Source: Epithemia pelagica | Taxonomy: Eukaryota; Bacillariophyta; Bacillariophyceae; Surirellales; Surirellaceae | NCBI GenBank assembly: GCA_946965045.2 | Contig: OX337231.1 | Span: forward strand, 2,356,001-2,420,000 | Direction of reading: 5' to 3' | Length of the DNA stretch: 64,000 nucleotides | Shown here: one piece after another, positions 1-9,482 of the stretch | How the letters are laid out: the number at the start of each line of letters is the position of its first letter | How positions within the stretch are numbered: the stretch's first letter is position 1 | Made by a program: the position numbers and the translations under genes | The notes under the pieces: generated by a model | Told to the model about the DNA's origin: nothing | Database searches by the model: none | Seen by the model: only the letters and a program-made list of their open reading frames with translations

Positions 1-229
1 TTGAGGAGATCATCCATCCGGAATTGGCGAAGTGTCGTCATGGTTGCAGAGTGCAGAGACACAGAATTTGGCAAATCGATTTTTGAAAATGATTACTGAG
101 ACCGAAAGACTACCAAAACGCGACTAACCTTATCTTCTCTTTTTTCGACAGTCGTATTTTTTATTGATCAAAGTGCGCTTCTGACCATGGTAGAACTACG
201 ACCGGGCAACCTATGCTGAACCCGTAACA

Positions 230-2800
230 ATGGAAGATGACTGCTTTTCAATAGCGGACTCAAGCATAACCTCGGTTTCTCTCAATCCTACGTATTCAGA
301 AGAAGATCGGGAGGGTATTTCATTGTTGCGGCAAATTTTTACGGACGAACCTGTTGAAGAACTGCGAAGAATTCATCAGTCTCGCTTACAGCGTGTATCC
401 ACCAGTCAAGATGAAATGTCGACTGACCAAGCTTCAGCGGATGAGGAAAGAAAAGGACGAGGGGCGATGAACATTGAAAGATTTGATTTGCCAGATGATT
501 TCTTGAGATTGCCTTCGTCTGTTGCTGTTCTTCGATACCAAGGTGAGACAAGGAACGGCGTCAGCAAGCAATCCGTTTACCGTTACGAATCGCTCTCTGT
601 TATGCAGCAACGCATTATGCAACAAATCAACTCCAAAAGCTATCCGAATCATCTCGGTGAAATTGCTGGTTTGAGTGAGAGGCTGTTTCTGTCTCGTCCG
701 GAAGCTCAAGTATTCACGAGGGCTGTGGTTCGCAATGCCCAGATTGGTCTGGGAATGACCCTGCATTATGAGAATAACGTCGTCAAGGTACACTCTGTTG
801 CAGCAACGATTGGTGATTCAGATTCTTTTGCACGGTCGGAAACTCAAGTTGGTCCAGCCATGCACGCTGGTATCAACCCTGACGATATTGTTCTTGGTTT
901 CAACGGCAACATCTTGACCAGCTACATAAATCGACAGGAGATTAGCGGAGATGATGTGCTGATAAATGTGGTTGAGGTAATTCGGAGCTCTCCAGATCCA
1001 GTCGTCGTTCATGTTTGCAGAATTCCTGTGAAGGAAAAGCACACGCAACCTGGCATTAACTTTTCGGGTGCTTCATTGCTGGATGAGACTGTACTGGACT
1101 CTTCTACAGATGATATCGACACAAAACCGAATATGGCGAGGGGCCGTCCAGAGCACCCACCAATATGGTCCACTCCCTCTTTTGGACAGAATGGAGAGCC
1201 TCAGATTCACGGACTCATCAATCTCTTGTCGTCCCGAGGCTTGGTCCCTTCTAGCGAAGAGGCCTTGGATCTGAGTGCGGCAATGGCCAGATTCAATGAG
1301 CGTGCGTGGGAAATGGAATCTTTCTCCTCGCTTCGGCTGAATCACGGGCGATCTGGGAAGATCAATGATACATTGATCCCTTTGGTTGGCGTTCGAAAGG
1401 CTCTCAGTGTACGAATTGTCAACTACTTTACAGAAGGCAATCGAACGGCCTATACAATATGGGTCTATGACGTTGAATCCGGACAGGAATGGTACGCCCC
1501 CGTTCGCTACTTTGAAGACTTTGCCGACCTTCGACATGCTGCGGCAGGTCTGATTCCACGGTTTGGGAAGCTGCCCTTTCCTCGACAGACCAAGTCGATT
1601 TTTGGCAGTCCTCGCTCCAATACACCCGCCTTGTTGGAAAGTCGATGCTGGCAACTCGAAAAGTTTCTCCGTGCTCTGTGCAGCTCCCTTTATGATCATG
1701 AACTCCATGCTTCCACGGGCGAAGTCGCGATACATGTCCAATCATTCTTGGGTTGCGAGACCGTGAAATTCCATCCTGTTGTCGGATACGAGTCCCGGGA
1801 CGAGACGACTTCCAACCTTGATCTAAGCATGAAGAATGCCTTGAAACGAAGTTTTCAGTTCTACACTTATCGCGTATTCCTGCTAAAGCCATTGGCGTAT
1901 ATTGTGGATGATTTTGTGGAGAACATGCGGCAGAAATGTCCGTCACTTCAAGATCTTGAAGGCATTGAGTCTCAAGGAGTAGCTACCCTCCAGCAAATGG
2001 CAGTTAAGGATTTGGCTACACTTGAAAAGTTTTTGGATTTTCTTCAGTCTACCATTCTCGAAGGATGTACAGATGACTTTCGTTCCATCACCATGCACGA
2101 AACGTTCTCGTCCCTTGTTTATAGCGGGTGCTTTCATGGTAAGAAAGGAGAGATTGCGTGGAACGCCTTGGTTCGAGACGCGGTGCGGGAGCAGGTAGAA
2201 GTGGAAGCTTATGTTCCACTCCGCAGCGTTGTTTCGCGTTGGTTGGTGAACGGCTGGCGTCACGAAGACATGGAGGTTCACTTCAAAATCAACGAGCTTC
2301 GCAAACGGCCGGTTTCCTATTTCAGCAATGTACCTCCCGTCGATGGTGGACCGGATACATGGCTGTCCGTCTCCGCCATTCTCAAAGAAAATGTCGAACG
2401 AAGTACCTTGCCCTGTGCCAAGCTCCGTGCCATTGTGGAGGCGGCAAGAGAAATTTCTCGGATCTGTACAAACATGAATGAACGTTTACGGAAGAAAGCT
2501 GCTTGTGAAGATCATTCAGACGGAAATCGAAACGAAATGGAAGAACATTTCATAAAGCAACTTGGAGCCGATCAGTTCCTGCCAATCTTGATCTACTGCG
2601 TGGTCATGGCATCCATTGAACGTCCCTGTGCCTTGTGCGTCCTCCTTCGGTCCTTGTGCGACAAGGTTTCAAAAATTGGAGAAGTGGGCTATTACTTCGC
2701 TTCATTCGAGGCATCGGTCGTTCATATACGGGACTTTGACTTGACTGAACACTCGGAACATATGCGCTCGTTTGTGTCCGTCAATCTAGACGCAGATTGA
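230..2800 (+). CDS. PDZ-PX-VPS9 domain protein, probable Rab5-family GEF
   Basis: Single-exon, 856-residue protein starting at the ATG at 230. A CUE-like helix pair with a SLLRQIF core lies near residues 30-55. A PDZ domain (GLGMTL start, then a PDDIVLGFNG loop) spans about 160-265. A PX domain spans about 390-508, with the PRFGKLPFP proline segment that contacts phosphoinositides in the family. A VPS9 domain occupies about 660-835, carrying the core ADQFLPILIYCVV and GYYFASFEA. In known proteins VPS9 catalyses nucleotide exchange on Rab5-type GTPases and PX binds PI3P on endosomes, so the inferred role is early-endosome trafficking. A combination with PDZ is not one I know from animals or plants. 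No membrane segment or signal peptide is visible. Domain calls are firm; the partner Rab is inferred. Confidence 0.85.
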   Translation: MEDDCFSIADSSITSVSLNPTYSEEDREGISLLRQIFTDEPVEELRRIHQSRLQRVSTSQDEMSTDQASADEERKGRGAMNIERFDLPDDFLRLPSSVAVLRYQGETRNGVSKQSVYRYESLSVMQQRIMQQINSKSYPNHLGEIAGLSERLFLSRPEAQVFTRAVVRNAQIGLGMTLHYENNVVKVHSVAATIGDSDSFARSETQVGPAMHAGINPDDIVLGFNGNILTSYINRQEISGDDVLINVVEVIRSSPDPVVVHVCRIPVKEKHTQPGINFSGASLLDETVLDSSTDDIDTKPNMARGRPEHPPIWSTPSFGQNGEPQIHGLINLLSSRGLVPSSEEALDLSAAMARFNERAWEMESFSSLRLNHGRSGKINDTLIPLVGVRKALSVRIVNYFTEGNRTAYTIWVYDVESGQEWYAPVRYFEDFADLRHAAAGLIPRFGKLPFPRQTKSIFGSPRSNTPALLESRCWQLEKFLRALCSSLYDHELHASTGEVAIHVQSFLGCETVKFHPVVGYESRDETTSNLDLSMKNALKRSFQFYTYRVFLLKPLAYIVDDFVENMRQKCPSLQDLEGIESQGVATLQQMAVKDLATLEKFLDFLQSTILEGCTDDFRSITMHETFSSLVYSGCFHGKKGEIAWNALVRDAVREQVEVEAYVPLRSVVSRWLVNGWRHEDMEVHFKINELRKRPVSYFSNVPPVDGGPDTWLSVSAILKENVERSTLPCAKLRAIVEAAREISRICTNMNERLRKKAACEDHSDGNRNEMEEHFIKQLGADQFLPILIYCVVMASIERPCALCVLLRSLCDKVSKIGEVGYYFASFEASVVHIRDFDLTEHSEHMRSFVSVNLDAD

Positions 2801-3198
2801 TGGGTATTCAACATGACGGGACTCGAAGAAGTTCACTGTGTGCCCCTGTTTCGTGAAATACCTTCAACGAATGTATGTGAACGACGGTTCATCATTCCTC
2901 AATGACTTTGAGCAATGTTACGAGAGATGATTCGGAGGTATCAAATCTATCTGGATTGGATAAGTGGTACACCTATATTCTGTGCCATTCCCGTCTCGAT
3001 CATTGTACCCCCACACTATGAGGTTCGATCCGTTCGGAACGGAATCGTTTCTTTGTGTATGCCAAAGAGAATTACTGGAAGGTAGTTCCCTTTGTCTCTT
3101 TAAAATCGTGAGATTAATGACTCTTTTTGGAGTAGTAACTACGAATCGCATCGTACATGGAAAATAGATTGACATCGACTACTACAATAATGTATACT
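2801..3198. other. intergenic, convergent gene ends
   Basis: Lies between the 3' ends of the VPS9 gene and the protease gene. I see no convincing coding frame, RNA or repeat. Confidence 0.5.
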
Positions 3199-4478
3199 TC
3201 ACTCCCTTCCGACTTCAGTTTCCGATCCATTAGCCAAACGGAGAGCAGCAACAAAAGCTGCGTTTTGAGAGTACTCTGAATGCGCCATTGACAGTAAGTC
3301 TTCGCATAGGTAGCCCTCCGACATTTGCATGGCCTGTTCAACCAAGACCGTCTCTTTTGCCATTGTGCGGTTGGAACGCCGGTCCAGGGTTTCAATCGTT
3401 GTCCCTACTCTTGGTCCTTGTTGATAGCCAATGGGTGCTTCTTTGATACGGAATCGGTTCCGTCATCTGTACAGGTACCAGATAATTTAACTACCACAAC
3501 GAGCTTCGAGAAAAGATGGTTCGCCAAGAGTGTCTACCTCAAAAGCTCCATGATACCACTCCTCGCATGCAGCAATATCCCACTTCCAAGACTCGCGTGG
3601 TCCGAAACACAGCTATCTACCATCATTCGAGTAATTTCCTCTTCTCGAAGCTTTCGCTTTTTCCCAGCTCTAGATGCTTCTGTTTTGATCTCTTGCGCTG
3701 TCTTGGTTGTGCTTACAGACTCTGTATGGAGGGCAACTGCTTTGTTTCGGAAGATGTATGGTCCACCGCAAGACCCCGGAAAACCTCCATTTTGGTACGT
3801 GAGGGTTTTGGAACCAATCACTCCGACAGATGCTTCCTTTTGCATTACGTGACATGTATCAAACTCTAGATCGTCGAGAAACAATTGTAGAGGACAATGG
3901 TAAATGTGGATCTTTTCAAGAGTAGCAGGGGTAGGAATGTCCGACTTGGAAGTGGCTAGCGGAATGGCGAAGGGCAGCGCTGGAGCTCCGTCGTGAAGCT
4001 TTAAGGATGCCCAATCAACAGGAATATTGTATGTGTGCACAGTGACAAATCTTGTTGGCGATTCTGCTGAAATTTTTCCATCCGACAATCTTCTGACAAT
4101 TGTTGTGATCTTCAGGTCCAGGACCACCGAGTCGGCCTTTTCATCTCTCGACTTGACCACGACGTTGTGACATGCTGTCAACAAGAGCTTATCGGAAATT
4201 GCAAATGCTGTTCCGATCGGCTCGGCGTCCGTGTCTTCTCCCCGATACAGAATGAAGACTCCATCTGCGACGTTTATGTGCTGCTGCTGCTGTTGTTGCT
4301 GGTGGGAGACGAGCGAATCAAATTGCTGTTGCTGCTGGTCAAATAACGTGCGCAATTTGTGTATCTCATCCAAACCAAACCCATTGAACGCTTCCTCGGT
4401 CACCAGACGATCCTGCAGCCATCGCTTGAACTCCGGTCCATTCCTAGTATCGTCAACACGCTTCCAAGCAGAGGACAT
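3199..4478 (-). CDS. Chymotrypsin-fold protease with Cys at the nucleophile position
   Basis: Exon 1 is 4478-3557 and a proposed exon 2 is 3440-3199 (387 residues). If the intron is not real, the frame stops at 3534 (314 residues). The double-barrel protease signature is clear: TACHNVV (His, about residue 103), PVDWASLKL (Asp, about 155) and FPGSCGGPY (about 236). The last motif aligns with the GxSGG of trypsin/DegP-type enzymes but has Cys at the Ser position, as in viral 3C-type proteases. The N-terminus has a Q-rich coiled-coil-like stretch (about 47-66). No signal peptide is seen, so it is probably intracellular. Exon 2 is supported by an uninterrupted, coding-like frame with matching phase; its acceptor is AAAG|AAG, so either of two sites 3 nt apart could be used. 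Substrate unknown. Confidence 0.7.
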
Positions 4479-4871
4479 GGGTGTTTGTTATTGCAATACG
4501 AAGAAATAAATGACAATCAAGAGCGACGGGGTCGTCGGAAAAGCGACTGTTAAGGTATGACGAATGAAAGGTGACTACTTCCTAGCGATGAGTGAGACAA
4601 GGAGAATCAATAAATATATTGAGGGACAGACTATAGAATTCTCACATTTGCTAGGGAGTAAAAAAGTGCTGGGACTCGAAGGACTAGTCCCCAGCGGGGA
4701 AGTAATTTCCTTGACACTACACACTCAAAGATACCCACTCTGGGGGGTACTGAGAGGACATGGTCTGGTAATAATTGGGGGGCTCCATCAATCGGAACCC
4801 CTCATTTCCGATTCCGATACCCCGAAAACGTTTTTTGTCTCGCAATCGTGGAGCATCCCAGCCTATCAACC
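4479..4871. promoter_or_regulatory. divergent promoter region, protease / SNU66
   Basis: A 393-base spacer between two divergent start codons, so it must hold both promoters. No TATA box or known motif could be assigned with confidence. Confidence 0.45.
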
Positions 4872-7355
4872 ATGACGTCTTCGGGCCAAGTGATTGAACT
4901 GTCTGTTGAAGAAACAAACAAGCTTCGATCGAAACTCGGATTGGCACCCTTACGTGGTGTTACTTCAGAACCAGGGGAGGTAGCATCTCGTGCTACGGAT
5001 CGCAGTAGTGCTCATGATGATGCGCCGCTGTCATCCCAAGAACGCAACCGTGAACCCCGAGGAGGATCCAAAGACGATGATGTTGTATTAGAGCTTAGTG
5101 TGAGTGAGACGAATAAGTTGCGAGAAAAACTGGGACTGGCGCCTCTGTGTGAAGGAAATGATTCCAGTACATCCCAACAACAAGACAGGCATGCTCCAGC
5201 ACCCAATCAGGGTGATTTGCAAGCCGCTGCGGATCGCATCGAAAAGTCGAAATTGAAACGAGAGGTCGAACAGCGAATTGAGAAACAATTTAAGGGATCT
5301 TCACTTGCAGTAGACAGTCATCAAGATGGGGAAACAGAGGGATCTTCTTCGCTCTTGTCTTGGGCCAAACAAATGCGACAACAACCAAAACAACAGCACG
5401 ATAAAACAAAGCCAAAGGGGTCAAAGCCAGGTACTTCGACGAAGCAAGAATACACAGAAAAAGACCTAAAAGGAATGAATGTTGCTCATTCCATGCACGA
5501 AATCCAAGGAGGAAGCTCTGTCGTTCTTACGCTGGCGGACACTGAAATTCTCGATGTCCATGACACGTCCAAAAAAGTGTTGGGATTAAATAGAGAAGAA
5601 AGCGCCTTGGAGAATGTCAATTTGGCCGAGGAGCAAAAACAGAGAGACGGATTGAGAGAGAAACGACAGGTCGAATTGGGAATGGGCCGTGCTGGTGGAT
5701 ACGCTGGATTTGATGACGATGAATTTCTGGAACTGGGTGGAACACAAGGTCCCTCTCGCGCCGCCCGCGTCGATGGTCCCAAACAGGAAATGATGGAGGG
5801 AGGGTCCAAAAAGCGTCAGCGGAACAAGCATGCAGTTGGATTTCAGATTGGAGCCTTGCTCGATGAGCAAGATGAGCTTGCCACCGGCTCTGATTTGTTC
5901 GCCTCCCAGTCGGGCAAGGCCATTTCATTGGAGTCGTCTGCGCCGGAGCGCAGCACCGCTTCGGATTTTATGACGACGGAGGAAGATGACGAATTGAATG
6001 CCACGAAGAAGAAAAAGAAAAGTTCAAAATTCAAAAAGAAAAAGAAGGAGAAAAAAGACAAGGAGAAACGGAAACATCGCAGGCAGCAATCGGAAGCCTA
6101 TGAGGAAGACCCCGATGACTCTGTGCCTCCCCGAACGACGGAAAACTCTCTTTTGGCGGATCTTGAGCAAGCTGCCCAAATTCAAGGAACGTTGGTCTTA
6201 CCACGTAAGCGTCGGCTGGCGGATGATGACAATGACAACCATGATTCCGAACAACGTGGCACTTTGGGTGAGGAAGATGGAGAAACCGACAAGTCCAACC
6301 GATACGCCACTATCATGGAGAAAGGCAATGAACGCACGAGGCAGGCTTTTGCAGAAAAGAAGCAACGCAAGGTAGAAGCCATGGATGAGGAAGAGGAACC
6401 GGATGATGCGTTTTTGAATGCAGCTCTTGCCAAGGCACGAAGGTTGAATCGACTCAAAGAAATGGCCTCGGAAAAGAAGGATTTGTTGTTGGGAGAAGAT
6501 GCCATTGTGGAAGCCGTTCAGTCTGCCCCAACGGTATCTCCTACACAGGAAACAGAAGAAGGGGATGGAGGCACAAAACTTGTCTTTGCTGTCGATGAAA
6601 CGAGAGAATTCACACGGGCCCTTCGCGCTCGTCAAGAACAAAGTGAACGTGGCACCTATAAAGGCAAAGCGGCAACCGCGGTTGTCAAAGCGGAACAAAC
6701 AGACGAACGAATGGACGAAGACGTTCCTCGTATCAAACAAGAGGAGGACGAAGACGACCTCGACAAAGACCCTGGTATGGACGCTACAGAAATGGCGCAA
6801 CTCGCCGAGCAAATCAAGGCGGCCACAGATGAGGAACTAGCCGACGAGAATGGGGCCATAGGAGGGCTCGACGGTACCACTGGATCTGCGGTTACTATGG
6901 GACGCGGTCTAGGAGGTGTACTGAACATTCTAAAGCAGACGGGGGAAATTACCCGAAAGAATGCGGGACGGGAAGAGCAGCGTGGCCGAGCCAAGGACGA
7001 ACGTACCTATGAAGATTATGAGGCAATGGATCTTTCCCAGGTGGTACAGATTGATGAGAGGACTGCCACGGCCAAAGACAAGGAATTGTCCAAACGAGAG
7101 ATTAAACTGGAGTATCGTGACAAGTATGGTCGCTTGTTGACGCGAAAAGATGCCTTTCGAGACTTGAGTTACCAGTTTCACGGATACACCAGCGGGAAGC
7201 GGAAACAGGAAAAGAAACTCCAACAAATTGCTCGCGAACAAGCCGAGCAGCGACTTTCCTCACGACAGGCCTCTTCGGAAGGTGGTACACTGGGAGCCCT
7301 CAAGGCGACGCAGCAAGCCACTGGCAAAGCCTTTATTGTCCACAAAACCACATAA
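4872..7355 (+). CDS. SNU66: SART-1/Snu66 family U4/U6.U5 tri-snRNP protein
   Basis: 827 residues from the ATG at 4872; the open frame reaches upstream only through a GTG. SART-1 proteins are tri-snRNP components needed for spliceosome activation in the nucleus. The family N-terminal motif (ETNKLRxKLGLxPL) is present twice, near residues 11-25 and 82-96. A long charged middle part holds a lysine-rich nuclear-localisation-type block near 378-400 and several acidic stretches. The C-terminal family motif (EYRDKYGRLLTRKDAFRDLS, then FHG..SGKRKQEK) is near 740-780 and matches the usual LEY..E.GR.LT.KEAFR.LSH.FHGK.SGK pattern. The match at both ends makes the assignment strong. The doubled N-terminal motif is unusual. 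Confidence 0.9.
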   Translation: MTSSGQVIELSVEETNKLRSKLGLAPLRGVTSEPGEVASRATDRSSAHDDAPLSSQERNREPRGGSKDDDVVLELSVSETNKLREKLGLAPLCEGNDSSTSQQQDRHAPAPNQGDLQAAADRIEKSKLKREVEQRIEKQFKGSSLAVDSHQDGETEGSSSLLSWAKQMRQQPKQQHDKTKPKGSKPGTSTKQEYTEKDLKGMNVAHSMHEIQGGSSVVLTLADTEILDVHDTSKKVLGLNREESALENVNLAEEQKQRDGLREKRQVELGMGRAGGYAGFDDDEFLELGGTQGPSRAARVDGPKQEMMEGGSKKRQRNKHAVGFQIGALLDEQDELATGSDLFASQSGKAISLESSAPERSTASDFMTTEEDDELNATKKKKKSSKFKKKKKEKKDKEKRKHRRQQSEAYEEDPDDSVPPRTTENSLLADLEQAAQIQGTLVLPRKRRLADDDNDNHDSEQRGTLGEEDGETDKSNRYATIMEKGNERTRQAFAEKKQRKVEAMDEEEEPDDAFLNAALAKARRLNRLKEMASEKKDLLLGEDAIVEAVQSAPTVSPTQETEEGDGGTKLVFAVDETREFTRALRARQEQSERGTYKGKAATAVVKAEQTDERMDEDVPRIKQEEDEDDLDKDPGMDATEMAQLAEQIKAATDEELADENGAIGGLDGTTGSAVTMGRGLGGVLNILKQTGEITRKNAGREEQRGRAKDERTYEDYEAMDLSQVVQIDERTATAKDKELSKREIKLEYRDKYGRLLTRKDAFRDLSYQFHGYTSGKRKQEKKLQQIAREQAEQRLSSRQASSEGGTLGALKATQQATGKAFIVHKTT

Positions 7356-7509
7356 CTTGGTGGATTGTCTCTTACGGAAGAAATTTCATGATTCATTTCT
7401 CGCAATCGCAGTCTTTTGCAGTCAGTGGGGGACCCAGCTTGAGGACAATATGTTGTTGGATAGGTAAGCCTCTCCGTTTGTTGTTTCCGAAAAGTTCTGT
7501 TAGCATTTC

Positions 7510-8932
7510 TCAACATGATTGGCTTCCTCCCTCGGCGGCCACTTGACGAGCTACAAGATCTGCCAGGGCGAGGCTACTAGTAAGACCCGGACTTTCGATC
7601 CCCAACAAATGAAAGAGTCCTTGGATTCCATGTTGTTGGGGTCCGGCCAGGATAAAATCATAAAAGGGTGGTTTGTTGTGTTTGTTGTGTTTGTTGTGTT
7701 TGTTGTTGTTGTTGTTGTGCATGTACTGTGGATGCCATAGTTTGGGTCGTATTCCGGCATAATCGGCCACCAAGGCTCCATCGGGCAACTCGGGCCAATA
7801 GGATCGAATCGACTGGTAAAATTCTTGCTCCACGCTAGGACTGGTCGTGGGGGTGTAATCCAGTTGGGTCGAAAAAACGCTGGTGCTTGGATCGAGCCAC
7901 TCCACATTGGGACCGAATTTGACTTGCCGATTGCGGGTATCAATCGTGGCATGGACCCCCAATCCTCCTCGTGCGTCATCGGGGACGGGGTAAATTAAGT
8001 GGTGAAAGGGCAGGGGACCTGCCGAGTGTTGCAACCGAAAGTAATTGCCTGTATTCACGAGAGTTGTGGATACACACGCATGGACATGCCGAGAAACGTG
8101 TTTGCCACACACTGTAAGAGAGAGAGAGAGATACAAATACCCAAGGACCCCTGTCCTTGCTCGTTGTCGTAGGCGGCGTACCTTTGGCAAAATAGTGTTT
8201 GGGTGGCGTCCAATCCGTGGTTGTTGTTGACGTTGTCGTCGTAGTATTTTGGGGGGAGTGACAATGGGCCGCCAAGTCGGCCGCTCCCAGACCGGCACAA
8301 TTCACCAGGGTTTGACAAGACAACCACCATGAATCTGCTGTAGTAGTAGCAGTAGAAGTCTCCTCCGTGACACGGAGATCGATACGGTTGTTCCGAGGTA
8401 CAATGTCCGAGACGGCCGTCTTGTAGACGGCAACGGCTCCCCGTTCTTGCGCATCGCCCAACAAGTGGAGCATGAACGTGTGCGAATCGACCAGGCCCGT
8501 TTCGGGAGACCACAGGGCACCACAGGTGGTGGTCAGGTTGGGTTCCATAGTCTGGACCGTTTCTGGCGTCACGAGTGAAAGTGTCGGGTACCCATTGCGA
8601 CGACCTTGTTCCAGCAAGGCCTTCAATGTGGGCAACTGACTCGGGTTGGTGGCCACCACCAATTTACCAATCTTGTCGCAATCAATGTGGCGTTGCTCAC
8701 AATACTCGTACAATAACTGTCGTCCTGGAACGCACGTCGTGGCCTTGAGACTGTTTGTGGGATAATAGAGACCGCCATGTACGACCTCACTGTTGCGAGA
8801 CGAGGTTTCGGTACCAAATGTGTGGGATCGCTCCACAATCATGACTTCCTTGCCCAACGACACAGCCAGACTTCGAGCGACCGCTAGTCCAATAACTCCA
8901 GCTCCAATCACAACCGCTTCTACCTTTTCCAT
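7510..8932 (-). CDS. L2HGDH: L-2-hydroxyglutarate dehydrogenase (FAD-dependent)
   Basis: Two exons, 8932-8182 and 8048-7510, give 429 residues; the 133-nt intron (8049-8181) has GTACGC...ACAG ends, and phase is preserved across it. The joined sequence reads HYFAKGNYFRLQ, the expected family segment. The N-terminus has the dinucleotide-binding loop VIGAGVIGLAVARSL, followed by RNSEVVHGGLYYP, typical of L2HGDH. HLIYPVP and GIRPKL occur towards the C-terminus. The family oxidises L-2-hydroxyglutarate to 2-oxoglutarate, usually in mitochondria, as metabolite repair. A strong mitochondrial presequence is not obvious. A low-complexity HNNNNNKHNK tract, encoded by a TTGTTGTG-type repeat at about 7672-7722, is inserted near the C-terminus. 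Other FAD-dependent DAO-fold oxidoreductases are a less likely alternative. Confidence 0.85.
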
Positions 8933-9482
8933 GGTGGTGGTAGGGTGCTAGTGCTTCTCATTTCTGTTTTCGTACTCTTTCAAAGAATCCAATCACTCGC
9001 CTCATTTTTTTGTGGTCGGACGAGATCTTGTCTTTTGCAAGCGGTTAAAAATTGGTTAAATCTTTTTCTCCTACTCCTCAACTCGATCGAAAGATCCACA
9101 GTACGTAACATGGATTGATCCAAAAACTCTTTGGTTCCGCTGGGGTGTGAGGACACGAAGCGAGACATGTCTGTCTTCGCGTTGACGGTTCTTACCGTTC
9201 CACGATGAGATGAGATGTGGTCAGTGAATGGATAGCAAGACTTTTTCTCAACGGTCAATAATCCACACAACTTGTACGACTTTGAAAAACCAAGGACAAG
9301 ACTCCGTTCATCCACACCAAGGCATTGCCAAGTACCGTTGACGTGGGACGAACCATTGCGATCGAATCTCACGACTTGGCTCGTTGTTGTAGTTAGTAGT
9401 TGTAAACACAAGCGAGTTTGGTGGTTGTGGCCAATCCTTTGAACGGCGAACCCAAGAAAAAGAAACAGAAGCAGACAAAATC
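8933..9482. promoter_or_regulatory. divergent promoter region, L2HGDH / UIM protein
   Basis: A 550-base spacer between divergent starts. I see no RNA gene, repeat or recognisable motif. Confidence 0.4.
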
